A stretch of DNA of 64,000 nucleotides from Collimonas antrihumi (lineage in GTDB: Bacteria > Pseudomonadota > Gammaproteobacteria > Burkholderiales > Burkholderiaceae_D). Shown here piece by piece: positions 27,809 to 36,473 of this stretch. The position numbers were made by a program, and so were the translations under genes. The stretch lies in contig NZ_JAGQED010000018.1 of the NCBI RefSeq assembly GCF_018304965.1, forward strand, positions 1 through 64,000, in the 5' to 3' direction. The notes below the pieces were generated by a model. It made no database searches. It worked only from the letters and a program-made list of their open reading frames with translations, and was not told where the DNA came from. The stretch's first letter is position 1; each line of letters opens with the position of its first letter.

Positions 27809-30370
27809 ATGTTTACTTCCCCACGAACACTGAGTGTAAAAAGCGCAGCCATCCCAAAAATAATGGGACAACCGGCGTTAGTCGCTGTGAGCATCAAGGG
27901 CACTGAGGCGCTCAATAATCTCTTCATTTATAAGATTCTGCTTAAAACCCCAGATGATATGCTCAATTTCGGCCCGGCAGCCGATCATGATCTCGCCGCA
28001 TTTGAACGGCAAGAACTGACGGTAGAAATACAGTTGGATGGCGCGGGCAGCTTTATCCCGGGCATGCCCGGTAGCAGCGGTTCGGCGAACGTAGGCGCCG
28101 GCATCCGCGAAATTTCCGGGATCATTACGCGTGCCACAATGCTGCGGCAAGTCGGGCGCCATGCGTTTTATGAACTTACGCTGGAACCTTGGCTGAGACT
28201 AGCTGATGACAACGCCGATTGCCGGATTTTCCAAGACAAATCCGTTGTCGACATTCTGGATGAAGTGTTATCCAAATACACCTTCTCGGTCGACAAGCGT
28301 CTTTTTGACGACTACCCCAAGAGAGATTACGTTACCCAATATTCGGAATCGGATTTCACTTTCTTCAGCAGATTATGCCAGGACGCCGGCATAAATTATT
28401 GCTTCGAACATACAGACGGTAAGCATCGCCTAGTGCTATCAGACAGCAATTCATCGCATCGACCGTTTCACAGCGAGGCCTATCACGCACTTAACTACTT
28501 TGACGAAAAGCCGCGCATCGACCAGGAATACATCCATACATTCTCACCGTCGCAACGCTTGACACCCGGCCGCTACACTACACGCGATTACGATTACACC
28601 CGGCCGAGAAGCACACTTGAAGTAACCGACAATGACCCGCGCGCGTCCGACCATAATGCCGAGGTCTACGAATACCATACCGATGCACATTATGTGCAAC
28701 CGAAAGCCGGCCCTCAGCAGGCAACAAATGATCCTTTGGACGAGGGCAGGAAAAATGCCCGCATACGGATGGAACGTTTACGCAACGACGTTCAGCGCGC
28801 CAGCGGTTCTGGCCACTTGCGTGCCGTGGTGCCTGGTTGCACCTTCAAGCTGGGCCGTCATCCGTCGACTCAAGCCAACATTGAATATTTAATCGTCGCC
28901 ACGCACTTCGAAATGGAGGAAGTCGGACAAGCGACCCAACCTCAGGATAGCGGTTCACAACAGTTCCGTGTCAATGTCGATTTTGAAGTGGTGCCGTTGC
29001 GTGGCGGACAATATCGCCCCGAACGGGTCACACCAAGACCGGCCATGCACATCCTCACCGCCATCGTCGTCGGGCCGGAGAATGAACCGCTCTGGACCGA
29101 CAATCTAGGCCGGATCAAGGTGCAATTCCAATGGGATCGTCTGGGGCAAAGCGATCAAAACAGCAGTTGCTGGGTGCGGGTTTCCAGTCCATGGGCGGGC
29201 AATCAACTGGGCGCCATCCACATTCCCCGCATCAACCAGGAAGTCTTGATCGATTTCATCAGCGGGAATCCGGATTTGCCGATCTGCACCGGGCGCGTAC
29301 ACAATACGCTCAATACGCCGCCCTGGTCGTTGCCCGGCCAAAGCGCACTATCCGGCTGGCGCTCACGCGAGCTCAGCAAAGACGGCGGCAACAGCGCCGG
29401 CGGCCGAAGCAATCATCTGATCCTGGACGACACTGAAGACAAGATACAAACACAACTCAAGAGCGATCATCAGCACAGCCAGCTCAGTCTCGGCAATATC
29501 ACCCGCATTGAAGACAACGCTGGTCGCAAAGATCCGCGGGGTGAAGGTTTTGAGTTGCGCACCGACGGCCATGGCGCGATACGCGCCAAGGATGGTTTGA
29601 TCATCACTACCGAAGCGCGGAACAAGGCGCAAAGCCATATCAAGGACATTGATGAACCGGTGCAGCGGCTGACGCAAGCACGTGAACAACAGGAAAGCCA
29701 GGCTGATCTCGCTCAGCAACATCAAGCGCAAGAAAACGGCGTCGATCAGAGTGATGTCTGCAAGGCTATCAAGGCGCAGAACGATGCGATCAAAGGTAGC
29801 GGCGGTGATGCGAAAGCTGGGAATTTCCCGGAACTGACAGAACCACATCTGGTTCTTGCCAGTCCTGCCGGAATTGAAACCACGACGCCGAAATCGACCC
29901 ATATCGCCAGCGGCGAGCATATTGCGTTGACCAGCGGCTGGCATCTATCGATGGCTGTGGGTAAATCGCTGTATGCCAGCATTGCCGATAAGTTGTCGGT
30001 ATTTGTCCATAAACTTGGTATCAAACTGATTGCCGCCAGTGGCAAAGTGCAGATACAGGCGCAGAACGACGACATGGAACTGATCGCCAAGAAGGTCATG
30101 GACATTATCAGCGCCACCGACTGGATCAATCTGAAAGCCAGGAAAGGGATTCGCCTGCAAGGCGGTCACAGCGAGTTTGTCATCGGTGGCGACGATGACG
30201 GGATCATCGGCCGCACGCCTGGCGTGTTCCACGTGTGGTCGGCAGATACGCAGACGTTTGGACCGAAGAGCGTTCCTCTTGCCTTACCTACATTTCCACA
30301 GTCCGTATGCAAAGAGTGCATGAGCGCAGCCATGGCAGCGCGTTCGGTCGCTGGCTCCCCTACTCTTTGA
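27809..30370 (+). CDS. vgrG: Type VI secretion spike protein VgrG (TssI) with DUF2345 domain
   Basis: 853 residues. The N-terminal gp27-like domain (~1-380) includes SVVDILDEVLSKYTF and QYSESDFTFFSRLCQDAGINY. The gp5/OB-fold region (~420-500) includes DNLGRIKVQFQWDRLG, WVRVSSPWAGNQLGAIHIPR and GNPDLPICTGRVHN. A long C-terminal DUF2345 extension (~680-850) follows. VgrG trimers form the tip of the contractile tube and carry effectors. No enzymatic C-terminal domain is evident, so cargo is probably loaded through the adjacent DUF4123 adaptor. First gene of an eight-gene block; 24 bases separate it from the adaptor gene. Confidence 0.95.
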   Translation: MFTSPRTLSVKSAAIPKIMGQPALVAVSIKGTEALNNLFIYKILLKTPDDMLNFGPAADHDLAAFERQELTVEIQLDGAGSFIPGMPGSSGSANVGAGIREISGIITRATMLRQVGRHAFYELTLEPWLRLADDNADCRIFQDKSVVDILDEVLSKYTFSVDKRLFDDYPKRDYVTQYSESDFTFFSRLCQDAGINYCFEHTDGKHRLVLSDSNSSHRPFHSEAYHALNYFDEKPRIDQEYIHTFSPSQRLTPGRYTTRDYDYTRPRSTLEVTDNDPRASDHNAEVYEYHTDAHYVQPKAGPQQATNDPLDEGRKNARIRMERLRNDVQRASGSGHLRAVVPGCTFKLGRHPSTQANIEYLIVATHFEMEEVGQATQPQDSGSQQFRVNVDFEVVPLRGGQYRPERVTPRPAMHILTAIVVGPENEPLWTDNLGRIKVQFQWDRLGQSDQNSSCWVRVSSPWAGNQLGAIHIPRINQEVLIDFISGNPDLPICTGRVHNTLNTPPWSLPGQSALSGWRSRELSKDGGNSAGGRSNHLILDDTEDKIQTQLKSDHQHSQLSLGNITRIEDNAGRKDPRGEGFELRTDGHGAIRAKDGLIITTEARNKAQSHIKDIDEPVQRLTQAREQQESQADLAQQHQAQENGVDQSDVCKAIKAQNDAIKGSGGDAKAGNFPELTEPHLVLASPAGIETTTPKSTHIASGEHIALTSGWHLSMAVGKSLYASIADKLSVFVHKLGIKLIAASGKVQIQAQNDDMELIAKKVMDIISATDWINLKARKGIRLQGGHSEFVIGGDDDGIIGRTPGVFHVWSADTQTFGPKSVPLALPTFPQSVCKECMSAAMAARSVAGSPTL

Positions 30371-30394
30371 CGACTTACCTGAAAGAATAACCCT

Positions 30395-31282
30395 ATGTAT
30401 TTCGGCGTAGATCCACACCACCCTGAATTAAACAGCCTGATCCAGACAACTATCAGCGCGACCATTGAAAGGCACGGCAAGCTCCGCGTGTATGCGCTGG
30501 TCGACGGCGTCTTTGACGATAATCTAGGCCGCCAACTTTGGGCGCTCAGCAATCAAACCGATACCGGTGTCGTCTCGCTGTATGACAACACGGTGTTAAG
30601 CGGGTATGAAGAATGCGCACCGTTTCTGATGAATCTGTCGCCGGAGAATCTACCAAAGTTACTCAAGTTCAGTGTCGACAAACCGATGCTGAGCGTTCTG
30701 CAAAGCCCGTTGTCCCTCGGGGCGATGCAACAGCACTTTGCAGGTTTTTTACAGATACGCACAACTTCCGATGGCGTGCGCATGCCGCTGCGGTTTGCCG
30801 ATGTCATGTGCAGTCAGAATGCGCTAAAGATGTTCAATGATGCACAACACAGTGCGTTCTGTTCCGGCTTCACGGCATGGCATTTGATTAATCGCAAAGG
30901 CACGCTTACCAGCGTCGACGGCACTTGTCTGGACGCTGCTACCTATATCCGGCCCGCTGTCGGCGAAGGTAATGCCATCGATATCACCGACAGACAGTAC
31001 GTTGACCTAATCAATGGTGGCGAGGCGGATTTCATCCTCTGCGATCTCGCCAAGAAAGCGTTCCCCGTGGTCGCGGAACGCACTCCTTCAGTCCTGTACA
31101 GCATGATCAGTGCGCTATTGAAACAGTTGACCGTGTACCGCATTAACAATGATGCGGAGAGATATGCGTTGGTTACACAAGCCATCATGCTTCCCGAACG
31201 GGAACAGGCATTGACCTTGTTGGAGGACGCGAAAAAATATGGCGTGGAGATCGCGTTGCAACGTGCTGCTTCAGCACAGTGA
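30395..31282 (+). CDS. DUF4123 effector-loading adaptor (Tap/TEC)
   Basis: 295 residues, soluble. The N-terminal ~130 residues match DUF4123 (LRVYALVDGVFDD, a central block ending MPLRFADV). DUF4123 proteins (Tap-1/TEC) bind VgrG and a cognate effector and load the effector on the spike without being secreted. Position between vgrG and the lipase gene fits this. The C-terminal half carries DITDRQYVDLINGGEADFI and a helical tail, probably the effector-specific part. Confidence 0.88.
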   Translation: MYFGVDPHHPELNSLIQTTISATIERHGKLRVYALVDGVFDDNLGRQLWALSNQTDTGVVSLYDNTVLSGYEECAPFLMNLSPENLPKLLKFSVDKPMLSVLQSPLSLGAMQQHFAGFLQIRTTSDGVRMPLRFADVMCSQNALKMFNDAQHSAFCSGFTAWHLINRKGTLTSVDGTCLDAATYIRPAVGEGNAIDITDRQYVDLINGGEADFILCDLAKKAFPVVAERTPSVLYSMISALLKQLTVYRINNDAERYALVTQAIMLPEREQALTLLEDAKKYGVEIALQRAASAQ

Positions 31283-31311
31283 TCGAAAAAATATTGAAAC
31301 GAAGGAAATTC

Positions 31312-31800
31312 ATGCACATCAGATATTCACACTTACTCGCCGCGACGCTGGCACTCAGCGGCTGTACGACTACAACACAGAACACGGGGCCGGAAGCGAT
31401 CTCCAAGCCATCCATGGTTGTCAATATTCCGATGACCCCCGTGTCTATCGGATGTTTGAGCCATGACGGCGCTCCTCCCATTACTTCATTTTACGTTCAA
31501 GAACCATTTAGCAAGCAAATGCTAGGGGGACTCAGTTGCGGCGGAAGTGGTGCTTTTGGCTACATGCTCCCCTTGACATGGCAACCCGGCATGAAAGTTA
31601 AGGTGCGCTGGAAACCGAATGCACGCGATTGGATAGAAAAAAACACCACGATTCGGCGCTATAACGAAGCCGGAGATATTTTTGTTCATTTTTTTGCAAA
31701 CGATGAGGTACGTATAGTCTCAGCTGCCCGTTATGGTGCCCAAAATCCAAACCATCCAATTCTTAAGAGTCTGACAATCGCCCCACCGGAGGAAGAGTAA
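31312..31800 (+). CDS. DUF3304 lipoprotein, probable immunity protein (Tli-like)
   Basis: 162 residues from the ATG at 31312, behind GAAGGAA; an upstream in-frame start at 31279 overlaps the adaptor gene and is unlikely. The N-terminus MHIRYSHLLAATLALSGC has a lipobox (LSGC), so it should be a lipoprotein. The remainder fits DUF3304 (HDGAPPITSFYV, LSCGGSGAFGYMLPLTWQPG). DUF3304 lipoproteins accompany Tle phospholipase effectors and are taken as immunity proteins held in the periplasm. The next gene starts directly after its stop, supporting an effector/immunity pair. Confidence 0.8.
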   Translation: MHIRYSHLLAATLALSGCTTTTQNTGPEAISKPSMVVNIPMTPVSIGCLSHDGAPPITSFYVQEPFSKQMLGGLSCGGSGAFGYMLPLTWQPGMKVKVRWKPNARDWIEKNTTIRRYNEAGDIFVHFFANDEVRIVSAARYGAQNPNHPILKSLTIAPPEEE

Positions 31801-33867
31801 ATGAGCGAACCGATTCTCTCCGCGCCACCGCGCATTTCAAGTTCCGCAACAGAAGAAATGACGCCAAAAACTGTCAACGTGGCTAGTCGCATTCTTAAAG
31901 ACCAACAGCCCACCGTCAACGCTCCCCCTTGCCAAAAATTGATCAATATTGGTTTGTTTTTCGATGGCACCAATAACAACATGATTCGCGACATGCCGCA
32001 ACAATGTCATACCAACGTCGTCAAAATGTTTAATGCACATAAAGATGTCAATGAAAAAGGAGCGCTACAAGAACCAGGGCACTACAAGTTTTATGTCCCC
32101 GGTCTCGGTACACGTTTTCCTGAAAACCTCGAGTGGCGCGAAACCACAGATGGGAAAGCCTTTGGTAAAGGTGGCCAGGCTAGAATTTTATTTGCGCTAC
32201 TTGAAGTCTATAACGCGATTTACCGGGCATTTAGCGAAGATGCCTTTATGTTCAGCCGACAGGAAATTACCGCCAAAATCCAGCAATACGCTAAAGACAT
32301 CGAAACCAACGACCCCTTGGGTGATCCAAAAACTCCGCGTCCAACTCGCCGAAGTTGGTTTGACGAACTCAGCAAAATACTCGACGAAAAATTAAGCAAG
32401 GCACGTCAAGACAGGCAGCAACCAGTTATTCCAAAAATTACACTGAACGTATTCGGCTTTTCTCGCGGCGCAGTCGAAGCCCGGGCTTTTTGTTACTGGT
32501 TTTCTGATGTTCTGAAAGACGGAAAACTTGCCAGCATGCGTGCCGAAATTAATTTCTTAGGCTTGTTCGACAGTGTGGCGTCAATTGGCCCAGCGAATTC
32601 CGCATCAGAAACGACACCGCTTTTCTTTGCTGACGGTCACTTTAGCTGGGCCAAGGAAATCCGAAAACCTTTACCTGGCTGTGTCAAAAAAACTGTGCAC
32701 TACGTCGCGGCCCACGAACAACGTCGCAACTTTCCGCTCACCCGCGTCAAAGGTAATGATGTCACCGAATATATGTATCCAGGCGTGCACAGCGATGTCG
32801 GCGGCGGTTACAGTCCGGGTGATCAGGGCCGGGGGATGACAATGGGCACAATGCTCTCGCAGATACCGCTGCTACATATGCATCGAGCAGCGACTACGGC
32901 TGGAGTACCCTTGCTGTCCCATGCACAAATGCCGTCGGATTTAACTGCCGATTACGATCTTAGTTCCGATCTGAGCGAAGCCTGGAATTTCTACATGAAA
33001 GCTCTCGATTTCAAACCCGAAGCAGATTTCAAGATCGAACCGAACGGAACTGTAATGGGAAGTTATCACGCCATGGTACGAGAGCATATGCGCCTGTTTT
33101 ATAGTTTCCGACGCAGATATCTGAACGAGTACCAGAACATTCCTTCGTTTTCCAAAGCCAGCAAGCAGGACCAGGAAGACCTGAATAGTTACAACGAATT
33201 GTTAAAAGGCGACCTGGCGGTCTTGCGCGGGCGAGAAAAAAATGCAACGCGGTACGTTAGTGGCATTTCTGATCGTCACATCACTCACGCCTCGAAAGAA
33301 GCCCAGTTCGCGAATGCCTGGCAACGGCTGCTCGCGGGTACCAGCGTCCCGCCGGGCAAGAACGAGATATGGGCATTGAAACAATTCGATCAAGCGACGG
33401 ACTCGACCGAGCCGCACTATATGTCGCTATTGATCAATCAAGTGCACGACTCGCTGGCATCGTTTTATCTGGCCGGTTACTCGTCTGATGAAGACAAGGC
33501 AGAAAAGCTACTAACGCTGGCACGGAAATACAGTAAGCCGGGGCAAGCGCCTTCCGGGTCTTACGACAGGCAAGTGTGGGATGCGTATCAACAAGACCCG
33601 GTGGCCATGGATATCGTAAAACAACGGATTGATGCGTACAACGACGTCGACAAAACTGGCGGCCTCCGCCTGGAAAAATTCCAGGCGCTGAATTCCGCCA
33701 ATCAGCAGACACCTTTCACCCAAGAGGAACAAGCCGTGCTGGCTAAATGTTTTCCGCTACAAACCGACGCTGATACCGGGCAATTGCTCAATCCTTTCAT
33801 GAGAACCCAAACCGGAACCCGACGCGAAGGCAGCGGATTTTTGCGGCAACGTGTTGTATTTGAATAA
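31801..33867 (+). CDS. Tle1-like type VI phospholipase effector (DUF2235)
   Basis: 688 residues with the alpha/beta-hydrolase DUF2235 fold. The nucleophile motif is GFSRG with Ser221 (VFGFSRGAVEARAF). The probable acid is Asp257 in LGLFDSVASIG, and the probable histidine is His330 in GVHSDVGGGY. The N-terminal phrase INIGLFFDGTNNN is diagnostic of the family. The C-terminal ~250 residues are helical and of unknown role, probably membrane or adaptor binding. Tle1 enzymes hydrolyse phospholipids (PLA2/PLA1 activity) in the target's envelope. The gene sits between the adaptor and its lipoprotein immunity partner, upstream of tssL. Confidence 0.92.
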   Translation: MSEPILSAPPRISSSATEEMTPKTVNVASRILKDQQPTVNAPPCQKLINIGLFFDGTNNNMIRDMPQQCHTNVVKMFNAHKDVNEKGALQEPGHYKFYVPGLGTRFPENLEWRETTDGKAFGKGGQARILFALLEVYNAIYRAFSEDAFMFSRQEITAKIQQYAKDIETNDPLGDPKTPRPTRRSWFDELSKILDEKLSKARQDRQQPVIPKITLNVFGFSRGAVEARAFCYWFSDVLKDGKLASMRAEINFLGLFDSVASIGPANSASETTPLFFADGHFSWAKEIRKPLPGCVKKTVHYVAAHEQRRNFPLTRVKGNDVTEYMYPGVHSDVGGGYSPGDQGRGMTMGTMLSQIPLLHMHRAATTAGVPLLSHAQMPSDLTADYDLSSDLSEAWNFYMKALDFKPEADFKIEPNGTVMGSYHAMVREHMRLFYSFRRRYLNEYQNIPSFSKASKQDQEDLNSYNELLKGDLAVLRGREKNATRYVSGISDRHITHASKEAQFANAWQRLLAGTSVPPGKNEIWALKQFDQATDSTEPHYMSLLINQVHDSLASFYLAGYSSDEDKAEKLLTLARKYSKPGQAPSGSYDRQVWDAYQQDPVAMDIVKQRIDAYNDVDKTGGLRLEKFQALNSANQQTPFTQEEQAVLAKCFPLQTDADTGQLLNPFMRTQTGTRREGSGFLRQRVVFE

Positions 33868-33929
33868 TAGAACACGCCTGAGCCTTGGCTCAGGCAATTC
33901 GCAGTGACAACCTTGAGCAGAAACCTTTG

Positions 33930-34904
33930 ATGACAGACACTACATCGGACTCCACATTGTATGCGGGCATTAATCATGACGACGCCAGCTATGACGAATT
34001 TGCATGGGAAACCAGTATTGCATCTCGGGCGTCGGCGCATGCTTCGGTCGAAGCCCCCTCACAAGCAATCAGGGATGCCGGCGTAACTGAAGCAAAGATC
34101 AACGCCATCGCCAGCGAGGCTATGGAAACGACCGAGCAGCTACATTATAGGCAGGAGAAGATCATTGCCGCCCGCAATCCCTTATATCAAGCGGCCAAGC
34201 CATTATTGCGCACACTGGCGGATTTACCGGACACACATTTTGACAGCCGCATCCGAATCGAAACCTTCCGTCGTATCATCCAGTGCGAGGTAAGCAATTT
34301 TGAGATGCTATGCACCCGGGCGAACATCGATCCCAAACATGTAAAGACGGCGAGTTATTGCCTATGTACCGCCATCGATGAGGCTGCCAACAGCACGCCT
34401 TGGGGTGGCGGTACAAACGGTGAACTCGGCCCGTGGGCGTCAGGCATGCTGGCGCAATCCCAGCACAGCGATAGCGAAGGCGGTCGGAAATTCTTCTTGC
34501 TGATCGGAAGGCTGTCAACGGCACAGCCGGAACAGCATTGCGATTTGCTGGAAGTGATGTATCACATCCTTTGCCTGGGTTTCCAGGGTCAATATCGCAG
34601 CGATCCAGATGGCCCGCGCCATCTCGTCGCAATACGCAAGCATCTGGATACGCTGATTACAGCTGGCCGCGAGCCAATTCCATCGGCGTTGTCACCTCAC
34701 TTGCAGGGCGTGGCACCGGACCGTTTTCAGGCCTTCCGCAGCATTCCAGTGCGGGTCTCGGCCACCGTGATGACGCTGGTGGTACTGGTGACATGCGGGT
34801 ATTACAAATACCAGTTAGTGGAAATGACCAACAAGGTGGTCGACAACATCGTTGCCATCAGCGCGATGTCAGCACCACCGGCAACACCTTCCCCAACCAG
34901 GTAA
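33930..34904 (+). CDS. tssL: TssL (IcmH/DotU) type VI membrane complex subunit
   Basis: 324 residues from the ATG at 33930; an earlier in-frame start at 33885 adds a non-conserved stretch. The DotU domain is clear: NPLYQAAKPLLRTLADLP, RRIIQCEVSNFEMLCTRANI and AIDEAANSTPWGG. One C-terminal membrane helix (~273-297) anchors it. There is no OmpA-like peptidoglycan-binding domain. TssL joins TssM and TssJ to hold the type VI baseplate to the envelope. It lies apart from any tssK or tssJ gene. Confidence 0.92.
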   Translation: MTDTTSDSTLYAGINHDDASYDEFAWETSIASRASAHASVEAPSQAIRDAGVTEAKINAIASEAMETTEQLHYRQEKIIAARNPLYQAAKPLLRTLADLPDTHFDSRIRIETFRRIIQCEVSNFEMLCTRANIDPKHVKTASYCLCTAIDEAANSTPWGGGTNGELGPWASGMLAQSQHSDSEGGRKFFLLIGRLSTAQPEQHCDLLEVMYHILCLGFQGQYRSDPDGPRHLVAIRKHLDTLITAGREPIPSALSPHLQGVAPDRFQAFRSIPVRVSATVMTLVVLVTCGYYKYQLVEMTNKVVDNIVAISAMSAPPATPSPTR

Positions 34905-34986
34905 TAAAAAAAACGACCACAAAACCGCAGACGGAAAATGCCTGAATTAAAAACCGAGAACACGAATTTTCTGGGACGACTGAAAA

Positions 34987-36123
34987 ATGACTAACGTAAA
35001 TACACCGATGAAAAAAGCCAAAAAAATCTTATTCGCAACAATCACCGTACTTGGCATAACTCAATTAGCCATGAGTCGCGACCTACCTGCTACTGACGAT
35101 TCGGAATTGCAGCACCTAACTACTCCAATTGCCGCTGCTGGCTTTACAGAAGCGCGAGCAATTAGCGCGAATGGCAAGGTTGTAGTTGGCAGTGCTGATT
35201 TTAAGGGAGCGGAATGTCGTTGTGATTCTGATGCTTTCGCATGGTCGAGCACAACTGGCATGATCGATATCAATCAAGGTGCAGTTCCTTGGTCATGGGC
35301 AACTGCCGTAAATGCCGATGGATCCGTTATTGTTGGATTATTGCAATACGCGGTGGAAGAACGTTCGCGCCCGTTTAGATGGACCGCCGAAACCGGTCTC
35401 GTTGATTTGACAAAAGCCAATCCGCAATTAGAAAACTTTTATCCTGTAGCGCTCAGTGCCGACGGAACGATCATGGCGGGTAGAGTGCGCCTATTAAATC
35501 AAGGTGCTCGCACACGAGCCGCCATCGTGTCGAATGGAGTGCTCACCTATCTGGGATCACCGCAAAATACAAGGGAAGATTCCGATGTTACCGCAATGAC
35601 ACCGAATGGTGACATTGTGGTCGGCCATATAAATGCGGATGGTACGAGTAATCGAGCTTTTCTATGGAAAAAAAATGAAGGAATGAAAGACATCACCACA
35701 ATCAAAGGCCATTTTTTATCAAGTTACGCAACTAACGTAAGCGCAGACGGTTCTACCGTCGTCGGATCGGTGTTTGCCGATGGAGTTAATCACGCATTCC
35801 AGTGGACAGAAAAGAATGGCATGAAAGACTTAGGAGCACTTACTAATGATGAAGACGAAAAATTGGAAGCCATAGCTGTCAGTGGAAACGGCGCACTTGT
35901 CTTTGGAATATCTTCGAGACGTAGTGTCAGCGAAAGACGTTTATTTCAATGGAGTGTAAACAAAGGCATGGTGGACTTAGGGCCGGCACCCGGCAACATT
36001 GACACGTCATATATCGCAGGAACGTCATCTGACGGCAGTATTTTGACTGGAACGATTTCTCGCGGCGGGTTAAAAAATGCTTTTGTGCTTGATTTGAGCA
36101 AAATTGGCAAGTCGCAGGAATAA
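34987..36123 (+). CDS. HAF-repeat secreted protein
   Basis: 378 residues. A basic N-terminus (MKKAKKILFATITVLGI from residue 8) suggests Sec export. Five or six copies of a ~45-residue repeat follow, each with an HAF/RAF-type phrase: SDAFAWSS, SRPFRWTAETG, NRAFLWKKNEG, NHAFQWTEKNG and LFQWSVNKG. Each is followed by a VSADGSTVVG-type segment, as in HAF/beta-propeller-like repeat proteins. Function is unknown. It lies between tssL and PAAR, more AT-rich than its neighbours, so it may be a late addition to the block. Starts at 34987 or 35008 are possible, with weak ribosome binding sites in both cases. Confidence 0.65.
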   Translation: MTNVNTPMKKAKKILFATITVLGITQLAMSRDLPATDDSELQHLTTPIAAAGFTEARAISANGKVVVGSADFKGAECRCDSDAFAWSSTTGMIDINQGAVPWSWATAVNADGSVIVGLLQYAVEERSRPFRWTAETGLVDLTKANPQLENFYPVALSADGTIMAGRVRLLNQGARTRAAIVSNGVLTYLGSPQNTREDSDVTAMTPNGDIVVGHINADGTSNRAFLWKKNEGMKDITTIKGHFLSSYATNVSADGSTVVGSVFADGVNHAFQWTEKNGMKDLGALTNDEDEKLEAIAVSGNGALVFGISSRRSVSERRLFQWSVNKGMVDLGPAPGNIDTSYIAGTSSDGSILTGTISRGGLKNAFVLDLSKIGKSQE

Positions 36124-36161
36124 CAATATCTATCAAGACCAAGCAATCAAGGGAAACGACC

Positions 36162-36416
36162 ATGAAAAACGCAGAAGGCAAGTCAGTAATCCGGCTGGGC
36201 GATAAAACCGATCACGGCGGCGAAGTGATCAGCGCGTCCACGATGAAGGCCATGGGTATCGCCGTGGCGCAAGAGAGTGACATGACACGCTGTCCCAAAT
36301 GTAAGGGAAATTTTCCGATTCTGCCCAAGGGTAACGGCCGCAGACATATGGGGAAACTGGTGGCGCATGATGGCGACGAAACGGGCTGTGGCGCAAAACT
36401 GATCGCCTCTTTTTAA
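36162..36416 (+). CDS. PAAR-domain spike tip protein
   Basis: 84 residues, a complete small PAAR protein (VIRLGDKTDHGGEVISAS, ending HDGDETGCGAKLIASF). PAAR caps the VgrG tip and can carry effectors. An insert with two Cys-x2-Cys-type cysteines (RCPKCKGNF) and a final GCGA could help bind the zinc ion of the cone. No toxin extension is fused. The gene is just upstream of tssM. Confidence 0.9.
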   Translation: MKNAEGKSVIRLGDKTDHGGEVISASTMKAMGIAVAQESDMTRCPKCKGNFPILPKGNGRRHMGKLVAHDGDETGCGAKLIASF

Positions 36417-36473
36417 TAGTGGTAAATATTGTTGCTGCATAAGCGCAATGAACTGGAATAGTTAAAAGCACGC

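Noticed and set aside
31279-31311. Earlier start for the DUF3304 lipoprotein
   Set aside because: It would put 11 residues before the signal peptide and overlap the adaptor gene's end; the lipobox spacing favours 31312.
34938-34994. 18-codon ORF MPELKTENTNFLGRLKND just before the HAF-repeat gene
   Set aside because: It has a plausible start and overlaps the next start codon, but is too short and unmatched to call as a gene. A leader peptide cannot be excluded.
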